From positions 1 to 64,000 of the forward strand of contig JAFLCB010000012.1 in the NCBI GenBank assembly GCA_017302795.1: a stretch of DNA of 64,000 nucleotides. Direction: 5' to 3'. Within the stretch, counting starts at the first letter, position 1. Each line of letters starts with the position of its first letter. Of this stretch, positions 17,371-25,330 are shown in pieces. The notes under the pieces are model-generated. The model worked only from the letters and a program-made list of their open reading frames with translations. It did no database searches and was not told where the DNA came from. This DNA is from Deltaproteobacteria bacterium (lineage in GTDB: Bacteria; Bdellovibrionota; Bdellovibrionia; Bdellovibrionales; JAMPXM01). The translations under genes were made by a program, and so were the position numbers.

Positions 17371-17757
17371 ATGGCTGCAAAGAAAACTGGAAAAAAGAAA
17401 GTCAGAAAAAGCGTCGCTCACGGAAAGTGCTTCGTGCAAGCGGGGTTCGGCAACACGATTGTGACACTCACAGATCCAACCGGAGAAGTGATTGCATGGT
17501 CGAGCGCTGGTCACTTGGGCTTCAAAGGGTCGCGTAAAGGGACTCCATTTGCTGCTCAGGTTGCTGCGGAAGATGCGGCGAAGAAGGCAATGGAACAAGG
17601 CCTTCGTTCAGTCGACCTCTTTCTTAAAGGACCTGGTGCTGGCCGTGAACCAGCTGTTCGTTCTCTTTCGCTGGCGGGAATTCGCGTCGCAACTATGCGT
17701 GACGTGACTCCCATCCCCCATAACGGGTGCCGACCTCCAAAACGGCGCCGTATCTGA
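17371..17757 (+). CDS. rpsK: 30S ribosomal protein S11
   Basis: S11 belongs to the small-subunit platform near the mRNA exit site. It has 128 residues, with [20 protein letters not shown] and the conserved C-terminal [17 protein letters not shown]. The N-terminus is Lys-rich ([15 protein letters not shown]), as usual. It lies 11 nt before rpsD. Confidence 0.98.
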   Translation: MAAKKTGKKKVRKSVAHGKCFVQAGFGNTIVTLTDPTGEVIAWSSAGHLGFKGSRKGTPFAAQVAAEDAAKKAMEQGLRSVDLFLKGPGAGREPAVRSLSLAGIRVATMRDVTPIPHNGCRPPKRRRI

Positions 17758-17768
17758 GGAGTTAAACT

Positions 17769-18395
17769 GTGAGTTGCATTAATCAAAGCGTCTGCAAATT
17801 ATGCCGTCGCGAAAACGTAAAGCTCTTCCTGAAGGGCGACCGTTGTTTTACAGATAAATGTTCTTTTGATCGTCGTCCATACCCACCGGGACAACACGGC
17901 CAAAGCCGTTTGAAGTTCTCGGAATTCGCTCTTCAGCTTCGTGAGAAGCAAAAGACGAAGCGTTATTACGGCGTTTACGAGAAGCAGTTCCGGAAGTACT
18001 TCCACGAGGCGGATCGTCGTCGTGGGGTAACTGGAACCGAACTTCTTCGTCTGCTAGAGACACGTCTTGATAACGTGGTTTACACGCTTGGTTTCGCATC
18101 AAGCCGCCGCGAGGCGCGCCAGCTTGTGAAGCACAATCACTTCTTGGTGAACGGAAAGAAAAACAACATTCCAAGTTTCAATTTGGAAAAGGGTGATGTT
18201 GTTGAAGTCCGTGAAGTGAGCCGCGGTGTAAACAAAGTTCTTGCTGGAATCGAAAGCGCTAAGAAGCGTGAAATTCCAGGCTGGCTAGACGCTGACCATG
18301 GTGCTTTTAAGGGCACGATGAAAGATCAGCCGAGCCGTGACAACATCACGCTCGCGGTCGAAGAGAACATGATTGTCGAGTACTACTCGCGTTAG
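17769..18395 (+). CDS. rpsD: 30S ribosomal protein S4, zinc-binding form
   Basis: S4 is a primary 16S-binding protein and, in E. coli, the alpha-operon repressor. It has 208 residues from a GTG start. Cysteines at 9, 12, 26 and 31 (CKLC and C-x4-C) make it the zinc-binding type. The S4 domain ETRLDNVVYTLGFASSRREA (given as RLDNVVYTLGFASS) and the C-terminal LAVEENMIVEYYSR are conserved. A hairpin terminator follows, so rpoA may be partly uncoupled. Confidence 0.98.
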   Translation: MSCINQSVCKLCRRENVKLFLKGDRCFTDKCSFDRRPYPPGQHGQSRLKFSEFALQLREKQKTKRYYGVYEKQFRKYFHEADRRRGVTGTELLRLLETRLDNVVYTLGFASSRREARQLVKHNHFLVNGKKNNIPSFNLEKGDVVEVREVSRGVNKVLAGIESAKKREIPGWLDADHGAFKGTMKDQPSRDNITLAVEENMIVEYYSR

Positions 18396-18404
18396 TCGCG
18401 TTTT

Positions 18405-18435
18405 GGCGCAACCCTGATTCTGGGGTTGTGCCTTT
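18405..18435 (+). terminator. Hairpin terminator after rpsD
   Basis: GGCGCAACCC (18405-18414) and GGGTTGTGCC (18423-18432) form a 10-bp stem with one G-U pair, then only TTT. The short T-run suggests partial termination between rpsD and rpoA. Confidence 0.6.
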
Positions 18436-18546
18436 GGTACTGGTATAGCGTAGGGAAATAAACGAGACGCCAAAAAATGAGACGCCGTCGATCAGATGAT
18501 CGGGATACAGGTCGATCGAATTGAGGCGATTGTTAGGAGACTAAGG

Positions 18547-19632
18547 GTGCAAGGTCATAACCACGGAATCAGCCAGGGTTCGCACAGCGGTTTTAACAGC
18601 GGAAGCATGCAAGAGCATTACTACAAGTTTTGGCGCGATCTTATAAAGCCGAAGGGCTATGAGGTTGAGCGTGAAACTTTGTCGGATGAGTACGGCAAGT
18701 TTATTATCCGCCCGTTAGAGCGCGGCTACGGCGTAACGCTTGGAAACTCACTTCGTCGTATTTTGTTGAGCTCGATGATGGGTTCGGCAGTTTCGGCAGT
18801 GAAGTTTGATGGAGTTTTGCATGAGTTTTCGACGATGCCAGACGTTCGTGAGGACGTTACAGACATCATTTTGAACTTGAAGCAGCTCCGCTTTAAACAA
18901 CACAGCCCGGAGCCGCAGACACTTCGAATCACGAAATCGGGTCCAGGTGTCATCACGGCTCGTGATATCCAAGTAAACGACAAAATCGAAATTTTGAATC
19001 CCGATCAGCACATCGCTACTTTGGGACCAAATGCGAAGTTTGAAGCGGAACTGTTCGTTACTTTTGGTCGCGGCTACGTTGCTGCTGACGAAAATTCGCA
19101 TCAGTTACCAGTTGGCTTCATCGGTGTGGACGCGCTTTATAGCCCGATCCGCAAGGTGAATTACCATGTTTCGAACGCGCGCGTTGCTCAACGCACCGAT
19201 TACGATGCATTGACGTTCGAAGCTTGGACAGATGGTTCATTGAAGCCGGAAGAAGCTGTCGCATTGGCGTCGAAGATCATGAAGGAACAGCTTCAGATCT
19301 TCCTCACTTTTGACGAGGCGATGGAGCCCACGGAAGAGCAGGAAATCAAATCATCGCCAGTCCTGAACGAGAACTTGTTCCGTTCGGTTGACGACCTTGA
19401 GCTTTCCGTTCGCTCGGCTAACTGCTTGAAGAACGCAAATATTCGTTTCATCGGTGAACTTGTTTCGCGTAGCGAAGCAGAGATGCTGAAAACGAAGAAC
19501 TTTGGTCGCAAGTCGTTGAACGAGATCAAAGAGATACTTACTGAAATGGGGCTTCACCTCGGTATGAAAATCGACGGCTGGCCTCCACAAGGTTGGGATC
19601 CTAATACTGCGGTTCCTCGTAAGGATTCGTAA
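18547..19632 (+). CDS. rpoA: DNA-directed RNA polymerase alpha subunit
   Basis: Alpha dimerises to start RNA polymerase assembly, and its C-terminal domain binds UP elements and activators. I place the start at GTG 18547 because AGGAG lies 7 nt upstream, giving 361 residues. ATG 18496 (no ribosome binding site) and ATG 18607 are the alternatives. The N-terminal domain has RPLERGYGVTLGNSLRR, and the C-terminal domain has LSVRSANCLKNANI, holding the conserved Arg of the UP-element contact, and NFGRKSLNEIKE. The first 20 residues before MQEHYYKFWRDL are rich in His, Gly, Ser and Gln (QGHNHGISQGSHSGF) and are not part of the usual alpha fold. Confidence 0.96.
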   Translation: MQGHNHGISQGSHSGFNSGSMQEHYYKFWRDLIKPKGYEVERETLSDEYGKFIIRPLERGYGVTLGNSLRRILLSSMMGSAVSAVKFDGVLHEFSTMPDVREDVTDIILNLKQLRFKQHSPEPQTLRITKSGPGVITARDIQVNDKIEILNPDQHIATLGPNAKFEAELFVTFGRGYVAADENSHQLPVGFIGVDALYSPIRKVNYHVSNARVAQRTDYDALTFEAWTDGSLKPEEAVALASKIMKEQLQIFLTFDEAMEPTEEQEIKSSPVLNENLFRSVDDLELSVRSANCLKNANIRFIGELVSRSEAEMLKTKNFGRKSLNEIKEILTEMGLHLGMKIDGWPPQGWDPNTAVPRKDS

Positions 19633-19713
19633 GCTGACTTGGTTCCGGTGGCAGATAAGCTGCCGGACTCAGTTTTGATAAGATAAGTAAAATTAGAGAA
19701 ATAAGAGAAAACA

Positions 19714-20220
19714 ATGAGACACAATGCAAGAGTAAAACATTTTGGTCGCAAGTCAGGTCCACGGAAGGCTCTTTTCCGCGGTCTAGTGAACTCCTTGGTT
19801 GAGCACGGTCGTATTAAAACGACTTTGGCAAAAGCCAAAGAACTTCGTCGACACGTCGAAAAAGCAATCACTGTAGGCAAGAAGCAATCGCTTCATGCGC
19901 GCCGACTTCTTTTGTCGCGGTACCCAAATGAAAAAGTTGTTTCTTTGATCATGTCGGAGCTCGCGCCCCGTTTTCAGGACCGCGAAGGTGGATACACCCG
20001 CATCTTGAAGATTGGACAACGCCCCGGTGACGCTGCAGAAATGGCATTCATTCAGTTCGTGGACTTCAAAGCAGGCGAAGCTAAGCCTGAGACTGAAGTA
20101 CAAAAGAAAGCGGCTAAAAAGGTTAAGCGAGTGGCTACAAAAGCTGTTGCTTCGAAGAAGAAACACGTACGCAAGACGCAACGTGCGGCGCGCGCGGTTC
20201 TTCGTAAGAGTAAGAGGTAG
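19714..20220 (+). CDS. rplQ: 50S ribosomal protein L17
   Basis: L17 lies next to the tunnel exit. The first roughly 120 residues are the conserved domain (RHNARVKHFGRKSGPRKAL start; GYTRILKIGQRPGDAAEMA). The protein has 168 residues, about 40 more than E. coli L17, because of a strongly basic Lys/Ala/Val/Arg tail (KKHVRKTQRAARAVLRKSKR). A strong terminator follows. Confidence 0.97.
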   Translation: MRHNARVKHFGRKSGPRKALFRGLVNSLVEHGRIKTTLAKAKELRRHVEKAITVGKKQSLHARRLLLSRYPNEKVVSLIMSELAPRFQDREGGYTRILKIGQRPGDAAEMAFIQFVDFKAGEAKPETEVQKKAAKKVKRVATKAVASKKKHVRKTQRAARAVLRKSKR

Positions 20221-20292
20221 TTCAGTAGATCGAAACGCAGGAGTCGTTCGGATAAAGACGAGCGACTTTCTGAACGAAATGATAGATTTCTT

Positions 20293-20322
20293 AAAAGGCC
20301 GGTTTCGCTGGCCTTTTTTTTT
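20293..20322 (+). terminator. Intrinsic terminator after rplQ
   Basis: AAAAGGCC (20293-20300) pairs with GGCCTTTT (20310-20317), continuing into a run of nine T. It ends the alpha operon. Confidence 0.92.
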
Positions 20323-20382
20323 GCCTGCGTGTTTTATGAATGAACCTTTCCCGTATCGTTTGAGATTTTCGAGGAGTTAAGA

Positions 20383-20970
20383 GTGTCACCGAAGCAGAAG
20401 TGGGGAGCTGGGCTAGTTTTATTTCTTAGCCTTTTGGTAATCAGTTGGTTTGCTTTGAACAAGCGCTACGATGCAGATGTGACCCCAGAATCTTACTCAT
20501 TTGTAGAAAGATTCGAGAAAGAAGGGATTCCGGCAATTCAGGCAGTTGAGCTTGATGGTTCCGCATTTGATCTTTCGAAGGTCAAAGAGCCGGTCGTTAT
20601 TGTTAACTTTTGGGCGTCTTGGTGTAACCCGTGTGTCGAAGAATTCCCGTCAATGTTGAAACTGGTGGAGGCGCTTAAGGGTCAGGTGGCGATCGTGGCG
20701 GTTTCGATGGATGACGAAGAAAAAGATCTCTTAGCCTTTGCAAAACTGTTTAATGTGCCGCGCGCGGGCTTTTTAGTGGCATGGGACAAAGACAAAAAAG
20801 TAATGGCCGACTATGGAGTTGGAAAGCTTCCTGAAAGTTACATTGTCGGCCCTAACCGCAAGCTTGTCCGTAAAGTCCTCGGTATTGAAAACTGGGCTTC
20901 TGAAAATGCGATGGCGTACTTTTCGGAATTGGCAAAAGGAGCGATCTCCGAAAAATCTGAAACGAAGTAA
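20383..20970 (+). CDS. Membrane-anchored TlpA-like thioredoxin
   Basis: A 195-residue thiol-disulfide protein, probably anchored in the inner membrane with its active site in the periplasm. An N-terminal hydrophobic segment (about residues 10-24, LVLFLSLLVISWFAL) acts as anchor. The thioredoxin fold follows, with FWASWCNPCVEEFP, so the active site is CNPC, and the cis-Pro region GVGKLPESYIV. Proteins of this type reduce or exchange disulfides for cytochrome c or outer proteins. GTG start with GAGGAG 7 nt upstream. It is transcribed alone after the rplQ terminator. A second TlpA-like gene lies at 55041. Confidence 0.88.
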   Translation: MSPKQKWGAGLVLFLSLLVISWFALNKRYDADVTPESYSFVERFEKEGIPAIQAVELDGSAFDLSKVKEPVVIVNFWASWCNPCVEEFPSMLKLVEALKGQVAIVAVSMDDEEKDLLAFAKLFNVPRAGFLVAWDKDKKVMADYGVGKLPESYIVGPNRKLVRKVLGIENWASENAMAYFSELAKGAISEKSETK

Positions 20971-21149
20971 TTCGATTAACGAGAGATCGATGTTTCGGGA
21001 ATGTTGTTCTTCGACCCATCACGAAGCGATGTGTAAGCGGGCGACATGATTTCAATTCCTGCTTTTTAAAAACTAATTTGAATAGCTGTGTGTAGCTCGG
21101 AGTATGGCATATGCATGTCATTGGCATTACCAGTGTAGGCGTTCAGTTT

Positions 21150-21332
21150 CTACTGGTCGTAGTAATCGTTGAGGGCTTTATGAACTTGTGGGGCCAAGGA
21201 CTGCGATAGCCGATCGTGACCGTCGTGTTGAGGATCAACCCCAGGGGGAGGAGATGACAAGACCTCGCCGGTCGCATCAGGCGTTGGTGAGTCCAGAGCA
21301 GTTTGCGACGCGGGAAGGTGAGTTGCTGACAT
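21150..21332 (-). CDS. Possible small protein at the end of the TIGR03545-type operon
   Basis: A 60-residue reading frame starts at ATG 21332, 4 nt beyond the stop of the upstream gene, and ends in KALNDYYDQ. It is hydrophilic and Pro-, Ser- and Thr-rich at the start. There is no clear ribosome binding site, so translation would depend on coupling. No family recognised; it may be a chance frame. Confidence 0.35.
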   Translation of the reverse strand: MSATHLPASQTALDSPTPDATGEVLSSPPPGVDPQHDGHDRLSQSLAPQVHKALNDYYDQ

Positions 21333-21335
21333 TTA

Positions 21336-23279
21336 CTAGAAGCCTAAACGTTTTTTAAGCTCGTCGGCGGCCTTTTGGGCTTCGTTTTGGAGTTTCGACT
21401 TTTGCTCGTTGAGAGCTTGGTTTTTTCGTTTTTCGAGTTCACCCTTGAGATCATTCACAGCCGCTTCTTTTCCATTAAGAACTTTCGTAATGTCTCCTTG
21501 GCTCGACGAAAACTCTCCAAGCAGTTTGCTTTTTTCAGCGCCAATTGCTTCGTCGATCATCTTTTGAAGTTTGCCTTTGGCCTCATTGATTTTTGCTTGC
21601 AGCTGCTTTTCGAAACCGGCCTGAAGTTCCTGGCCAAGATTTGAATCGAAGTCGAAAGCGAGAGAGGTCCATGATCCGCTGACGCCGGCGTTGAGTGTGA
21701 CCTTTGGTAGGCCGCCCATGATGTTTTTAAGTATCTCGTCGACCATGGGTGCTTTAGCGCTGACATCATATGCGACTTTGTCGAAGGTGGACTGAATTTT
21801 CATCGATACTTGCTGATTGCGAAGTTCCGCTTTCAGCTGTGTGGACCCGATAGCTTCTTTGAAGCCAAGCGTTACTTCTTCACTTTGGATCAGTTTTTGT
21901 TCCGTGATCGGGTAGCTCGCAACTTTTAAGTCTAAAGTTTCGACCGGATTTTCTGTTCGATGGTCGATGGTTACAAGACCCTTTACGCCTTCGATTTTTG
22001 ACGATGGAAATCGGCCCTCAAAGGAAAGTGTCATCGGCAGACCTAGCATCGGCGGATCATCGGTGAGGTTTTTGAGTTCGCCTTTGATATCACCTGAGGG
22101 ACCGTCGGGTGATTCTTTGGACGAGAGAGTAGCTTTTTTCAGCCAAAAAAGTGGATAGGCTTTTTGGCGGCCAAATTTGTAGTTCTGTCCCTCGGACCGG
22201 GCGCGCGGTATTGGCTTTGCGAACTCGGCTTTTTCTTCGGCAGTTTTTTTCGGCGGCATGTAGGCGCGCGCTTTATCCATATACTTTTCTGCTTGCCGAA
22301 CTCGCGAGAGGATCATCGGACCAAAGATCGACTTTGCGATGGAGCCAGCATCGAGCGAAGGGATTTTGAGGCGATTCTGGAGATCTTTTATGTCGTTATC
22401 GACAAACTTTTTGAGATCGTCAAAGCTGGTCTGCATCGACTTCATTTCAGTGCCGACGGCTTGGCTTGTGCTTTGGACCTCTTTAACTTTTGAATCCACG
22501 TCTTTGATAAGCGCATCGACCTGCTGAACGGCCTGAGTCACTTCGATGGGATTCGAAAAACCCGTCGTCTTGATGGACTTCGCTCGTGCTTCAAAGCCCT
22601 TGATGTCTTCGTTCTTGGGAAGCTTTGCGATCCGTTGCTCCCACTCAAGCTTTTTCTTTTTTAGCTCCTCTTCGAGCTCCTTGATGCGCTTTGAGCTCTT
22701 TAACTCGTCACCGATAGATTGCAGCTGACTTGCGGGGTCCGCGCCTTGAAGAAGTGAAGCTGCGTCGCCTAGAACGTTTTGACTGAACTGCTTTTCTGCG
22801 CTCGCGAGGGCTTCGGCTTTGAGCTTATCGTAGTTGGATCCGCTTGGCGGATCTGGCGGAAGGACGCGTCCGGGCCGCGCCCGTTTGGTACCAAGACGAA
22901 TATCGAGAATGCTGGCATCTTCGATCGCAACTTTACCGCGAAGAAGTGCGTCCCATAACATTTCCCAGCGCATTGTACCGAGTTCGATCGTGTTTTTCTC
23001 GGGCGCTTCAGCATTGGTGACTTGAATGCCGCGAACTTCAAGGGAGGCACCAAGAAAGCTGGTTTTCAATGCGGAAATGTTGACCTCGGCGCCGTTGGCC
23101 TGAGTCGCTACGTATTCCAGTGCCCGGCGCGCGTGGGCGTCGAAGAGGAAGAAAAAATAAGCCCAAATTAACCCGACGACAATTGTTAGCGGAATGATGG
23201 CTTCAAAGCGAATGGGGCCCTTTTTTTTGACAGGCTTTGCGGCGGGCTTTTCGTCGGTTGGTTTGCTTTTGTCAGACAT
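21336..23279 (-). CDS. TIGR03545-type membrane-anchored coiled-coil protein
   Basis: A 647-residue protein of unknown function that looks like the TIGR03545 family, which is regularly encoded with a TIGR03546 partner, as here. After a Lys/Pro-rich cytoplasmic start, one membrane segment (about 26-46, EAIIPLTIVVGLIWAYFFFL) leads to an AsmA-like stretch (ALKTSFLGASLEVRGIQVTNAE). A long charged coiled coil follows (about 150-330) and then beta-rich repeats and a second helical stretch at the C-terminus (ELKKRLGF end). It is probably periplasmic and may bridge the envelope, but this is inference from topology only. Its partner gene lies 95 nt upstream. Confidence 0.75.
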   Translation of the reverse strand: MSDKSKPTDEKPAAKPVKKKGPIRFEAIIPLTIVVGLIWAYFFFLFDAHARRALEYVATQANGAEVNISALKTSFLGASLEVRGIQVTNAEAPEKNTIELGTMRWEMLWDALLRGKVAIEDASILDIRLGTKRARPGRVLPPDPPSGSNYDKLKAEALASAEKQFSQNVLGDAASLLQGADPASQLQSIGDELKSSKRIKELEEELKKKKLEWEQRIAKLPKNEDIKGFEARAKSIKTTGFSNPIEVTQAVQQVDALIKDVDSKVKEVQSTSQAVGTEMKSMQTSFDDLKKFVDNDIKDLQNRLKIPSLDAGSIAKSIFGPMILSRVRQAEKYMDKARAYMPPKKTAEEKAEFAKPIPRARSEGQNYKFGRQKAYPLFWLKKATLSSKESPDGPSGDIKGELKNLTDDPPMLGLPMTLSFEGRFPSSKIEGVKGLVTIDHRTENPVETLDLKVASYPITEQKLIQSEEVTLGFKEAIGSTQLKAELRNQQVSMKIQSTFDKVAYDVSAKAPMVDEILKNIMGGLPKVTLNAGVSGSWTSLAFDFDSNLGQELQAGFEKQLQAKINEAKGKLQKMIDEAIGAEKSKLLGEFSSSQGDITKVLNGKEAAVNDLKGELEKRKNQALNEQKSKLQNEAQKAADELKKRLGF

Positions 23280-23374
23280 GATGGTTTTGCTCCTGAATTC
23301 GTAATTTTAAATTTCAAAAATGGACCGTTCGACATGCCCAGCAGCAACTGCCTTGGGCCGACTGACGTTGGTCC

Positions 23375-23902
23375 CTACGTGCCGTAAAGCTCGTCGTATT
23401 TTGCATAAAACTTGAAGAGCGAGGTCGACTGAACTGCTTTCCAGAATTTTGTTTTCTTGAAGCGCGCAACTACGGTCGCGCGGTATTTCTCGATGAGTAC
23501 TCGCGATAAGAAAAAGACGACTGGAAAAAGGGCGATACTAAGTACGGCAGACCCCATCACGATCGAATTGTAGAAGCGGGTGAGGGGAACGATCGGCATA
23601 TTGTACATTTCGGTGAAAAGTCCATTGAGCGCTGGAAGCTCGAGGACGACTGTGCCGATTTGATGGGCGACAGGGTCGAGTGCCCAGGCGACCAATGAAA
23701 AGAAAAAGCCAAAGATTGTGGCCGCTCCGATTTGGATTCGGAATAAAAACAAAAGAGCGATCACTAAAAGTGTTTGGAGGGAAAATGCCGGCGCGAAGCC
23801 CAGGATCAAACCGCAGGCAATTCCGCTCGCGAGTTGGTTGGTCCCAGTGTCAGAATTCAGAAGTTTTAGAAATCCGAAAATCTGTTTCAACATGAACGTC
23901 AT
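23375..23902 (-). CDS. TIGR03546-type (DUF2062-like) membrane protein
   Basis: A 175-residue membrane protein with about four hydrophobic segments (for example GIACGLILGFAPAFSLQTLL and VLSIALFPVVFFLSRVLI). The G-x-x-x-G-F-x-P pattern resembles DUF2062. It fits the TIGR03546 family, which pairs with TIGR03545; the partner is the next gene downstream. Function unknown. The start ATG 23902 lies about 250 bp from the divergent aminotransferase, with a 12-bp tandem repeat between. Confidence 0.75.
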   Translation of the reverse strand: MTFMLKQIFGFLKLLNSDTGTNQLASGIACGLILGFAPAFSLQTLLVIALLFLFRIQIGAATIFGFFFSLVAWALDPVAHQIGTVVLELPALNGLFTEMYNMPIVPLTRFYNSIVMGSAVLSIALFPVVFFLSRVLIEKYRATVVARFKKTKFWKAVQSTSLFKFYAKYDELYGT

Positions 23903-23945
23903 GGTCGGTGTGCTCCTGTGGAGTCGAGTGTGTTCTTAAAATCAT

Positions 23946-23981
23946 CTGTAAACGTCGCTGTAAACGTCTCCGTGAACGTCT
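23946..23981. repeat. Three tandem 12-bp repeats in a divergent intergenic region
   Basis: CTGTAAACGTCG, CTGTAAACGTCT and CCGTGAACGTCT follow each other without gaps, sharing the core GTRAACGTC. They sit between the start of the TIGR03546-type gene and the divergent WbpE-like gene, a position suited to a regulator or other DNA-binding protein. Confidence 0.75.
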
Positions 23982-24148
23982 TTTTGACGGTAACTGGCCA
24001 AGCCGCATCTGTGCAAGCCCGCCACTGGTGCCGAAGCTCCTGTTGCGTGGCGTCGCCGGGGGTGGCTTTGACTGTTTTCACTCGACGTAGCAGTATGCTG
24101 CCATGAAAGTTCTTGGCCTTTAAAGAAGGCCTTTTGGAAGGGACTGAA

Positions 24149-25285
24149 ATGTCAATGCAACCTGTTCCGTATTTGGATCTGAAGCCGCAATACAAATCGA
24201 TGGAGGCGGCGATCCAATCGCGAATCACAACGGTCTTAAACCACGGGCAGTTTATTTTAGGGCCTGAGGTCGAAGAATCTGAAAAAGCATTGGCTGCTTT
24301 CGTGGGAGCGAAGTATTGCCTGACAGCTGCTAGCGGTACAGACGCACTGCTGATGGCTCTCATGGCACTTGGGGTCGGGCATGGCGATGAAGTCATCACG
24401 ACTGCTTTTTCTTTTTTTGCTACCGCTGAAGTCATTTCGCTAGTCGGCGCAACGCCCGTTTTTGCAGATATCGACCCTGTCACCTACAACATCAGTCCGA
24501 AGGAAATTGAAAAAGCCATTACGAAAAAGACCAAGGCCATCATGCCTGTGTCTTTGTACGGGCAACCTGCTGACTTTGCAGCGATCAACGCTATTGGCAA
24601 AAAACATGGCGTTCCGGTTATTGAAGATGCAGCGCAAAGTTTTGGCGCAGCTTATAATGAAAAATGCGATTGTCACTGCAGCGGGAAAAAGAGCGGTGCG
24701 CTTGGTTTGATCGGCGCAACTTCATTTTTCCCAGCTAAGCCACTAGGTTGCTATGGAGACGGCGGCGCCGTCTTCACTGACGACGAGACGCTTTTCAAAA
24801 AAATGTCGATGATTCGGGTGCACGGCCAAGAATCGCGCTATCACCATGTCGCGATTGGTATCAATGGTCGCTTGGACACTATTCAATGCACAATTCTGAT
24901 TGAAAAGCTGAAGCGCTATGGTTGGGAAATTGAACGTCGTCAAAGAATTGCGAAAATGTACAATGACGCGTTCGCTGAGATGGGCGCAAAGCTAGTGACA
25001 CCAAAAGTCAGCGCCGATCGACAGTCGGTATGGGCACAGTACACGGTCCTCGTTCAAAATCGCGATCAGTTTGCGAAGGATCTAAAAGAAAAAGGTATTC
25101 CAACTTCGGTTCATTACCCAACGCCACTTCATCATCAGCCGGTCTACAAAGAACTTCGCGATCGCTTTGTACTTCCTGAATCGGAAAAAGCCGCGCGCAT
25201 GTGCATCAGCTTGCCGCTTTATGCCGACATGCCTGATGAGCATGTTGCCCGCGTTATTGAAGGCGTCCGTGCAGTTCTCAGGTAA
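24149..25285 (+). CDS. DegT/DnrJ/EryC1/StrS aminotransferase, WbpE-like
   Basis: A PLP enzyme of 378 residues that transfers an amino group to a nucleotide-bound keto sugar for surface polysaccharide. The sequence resembles the WbpE/WlbC group (3-amino sugars from UDP-3-keto-GlcNAcA). The PLP lysine lies in SFFPAKPLGCYGDGGA near residue 200, and VIEDAAQSFGA precedes it. ATG 24149 has AAGGGA 6 nt upstream; an upstream TTG (24113) lacks one. Odd feature: a Cys/His-rich insert KCDCHCSGKKSG at about residue 170, replacing the usual short loop, could bind a metal. The partner dehydrogenase and acetyltransferase are not in the window. Confidence 0.9.
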   Translation: MSMQPVPYLDLKPQYKSMEAAIQSRITTVLNHGQFILGPEVEESEKALAAFVGAKYCLTAASGTDALLMALMALGVGHGDEVITTAFSFFATAEVISLVGATPVFADIDPVTYNISPKEIEKAITKKTKAIMPVSLYGQPADFAAINAIGKKHGVPVIEDAAQSFGAAYNEKCDCHCSGKKSGALGLIGATSFFPAKPLGCYGDGGAVFTDDETLFKKMSMIRVHGQESRYHHVAIGINGRLDTIQCTILIEKLKRYGWEIERRQRIAKMYNDAFAEMGAKLVTPKVSADRQSVWAQYTVLVQNRDQFAKDLKEKGIPTSVHYPTPLHHQPVYKELRDRFVLPESEKAARMCISLPLYADMPDEHVARVIEGVRAVLR

Positions 25286-25330
25286 ACTGTGAAACTTAGT
25301 TGTAAATAAACCTTCAGGCTTGCCTCGGTT

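Noticed and set aside
23946-23981. Tandem repeats as a CRISPR remnant
   Set aside because: Units are 12 bp with no spacers, and no cas genes are present.
23899-24483. 194-codon minus-strand frame opposite the WbpE-like gene, ending in T-x-T-F repeats
   Set aside because: Most of it is antisense to a clear aminotransferase, and the repeats simply translate the 12-bp DNA repeats.
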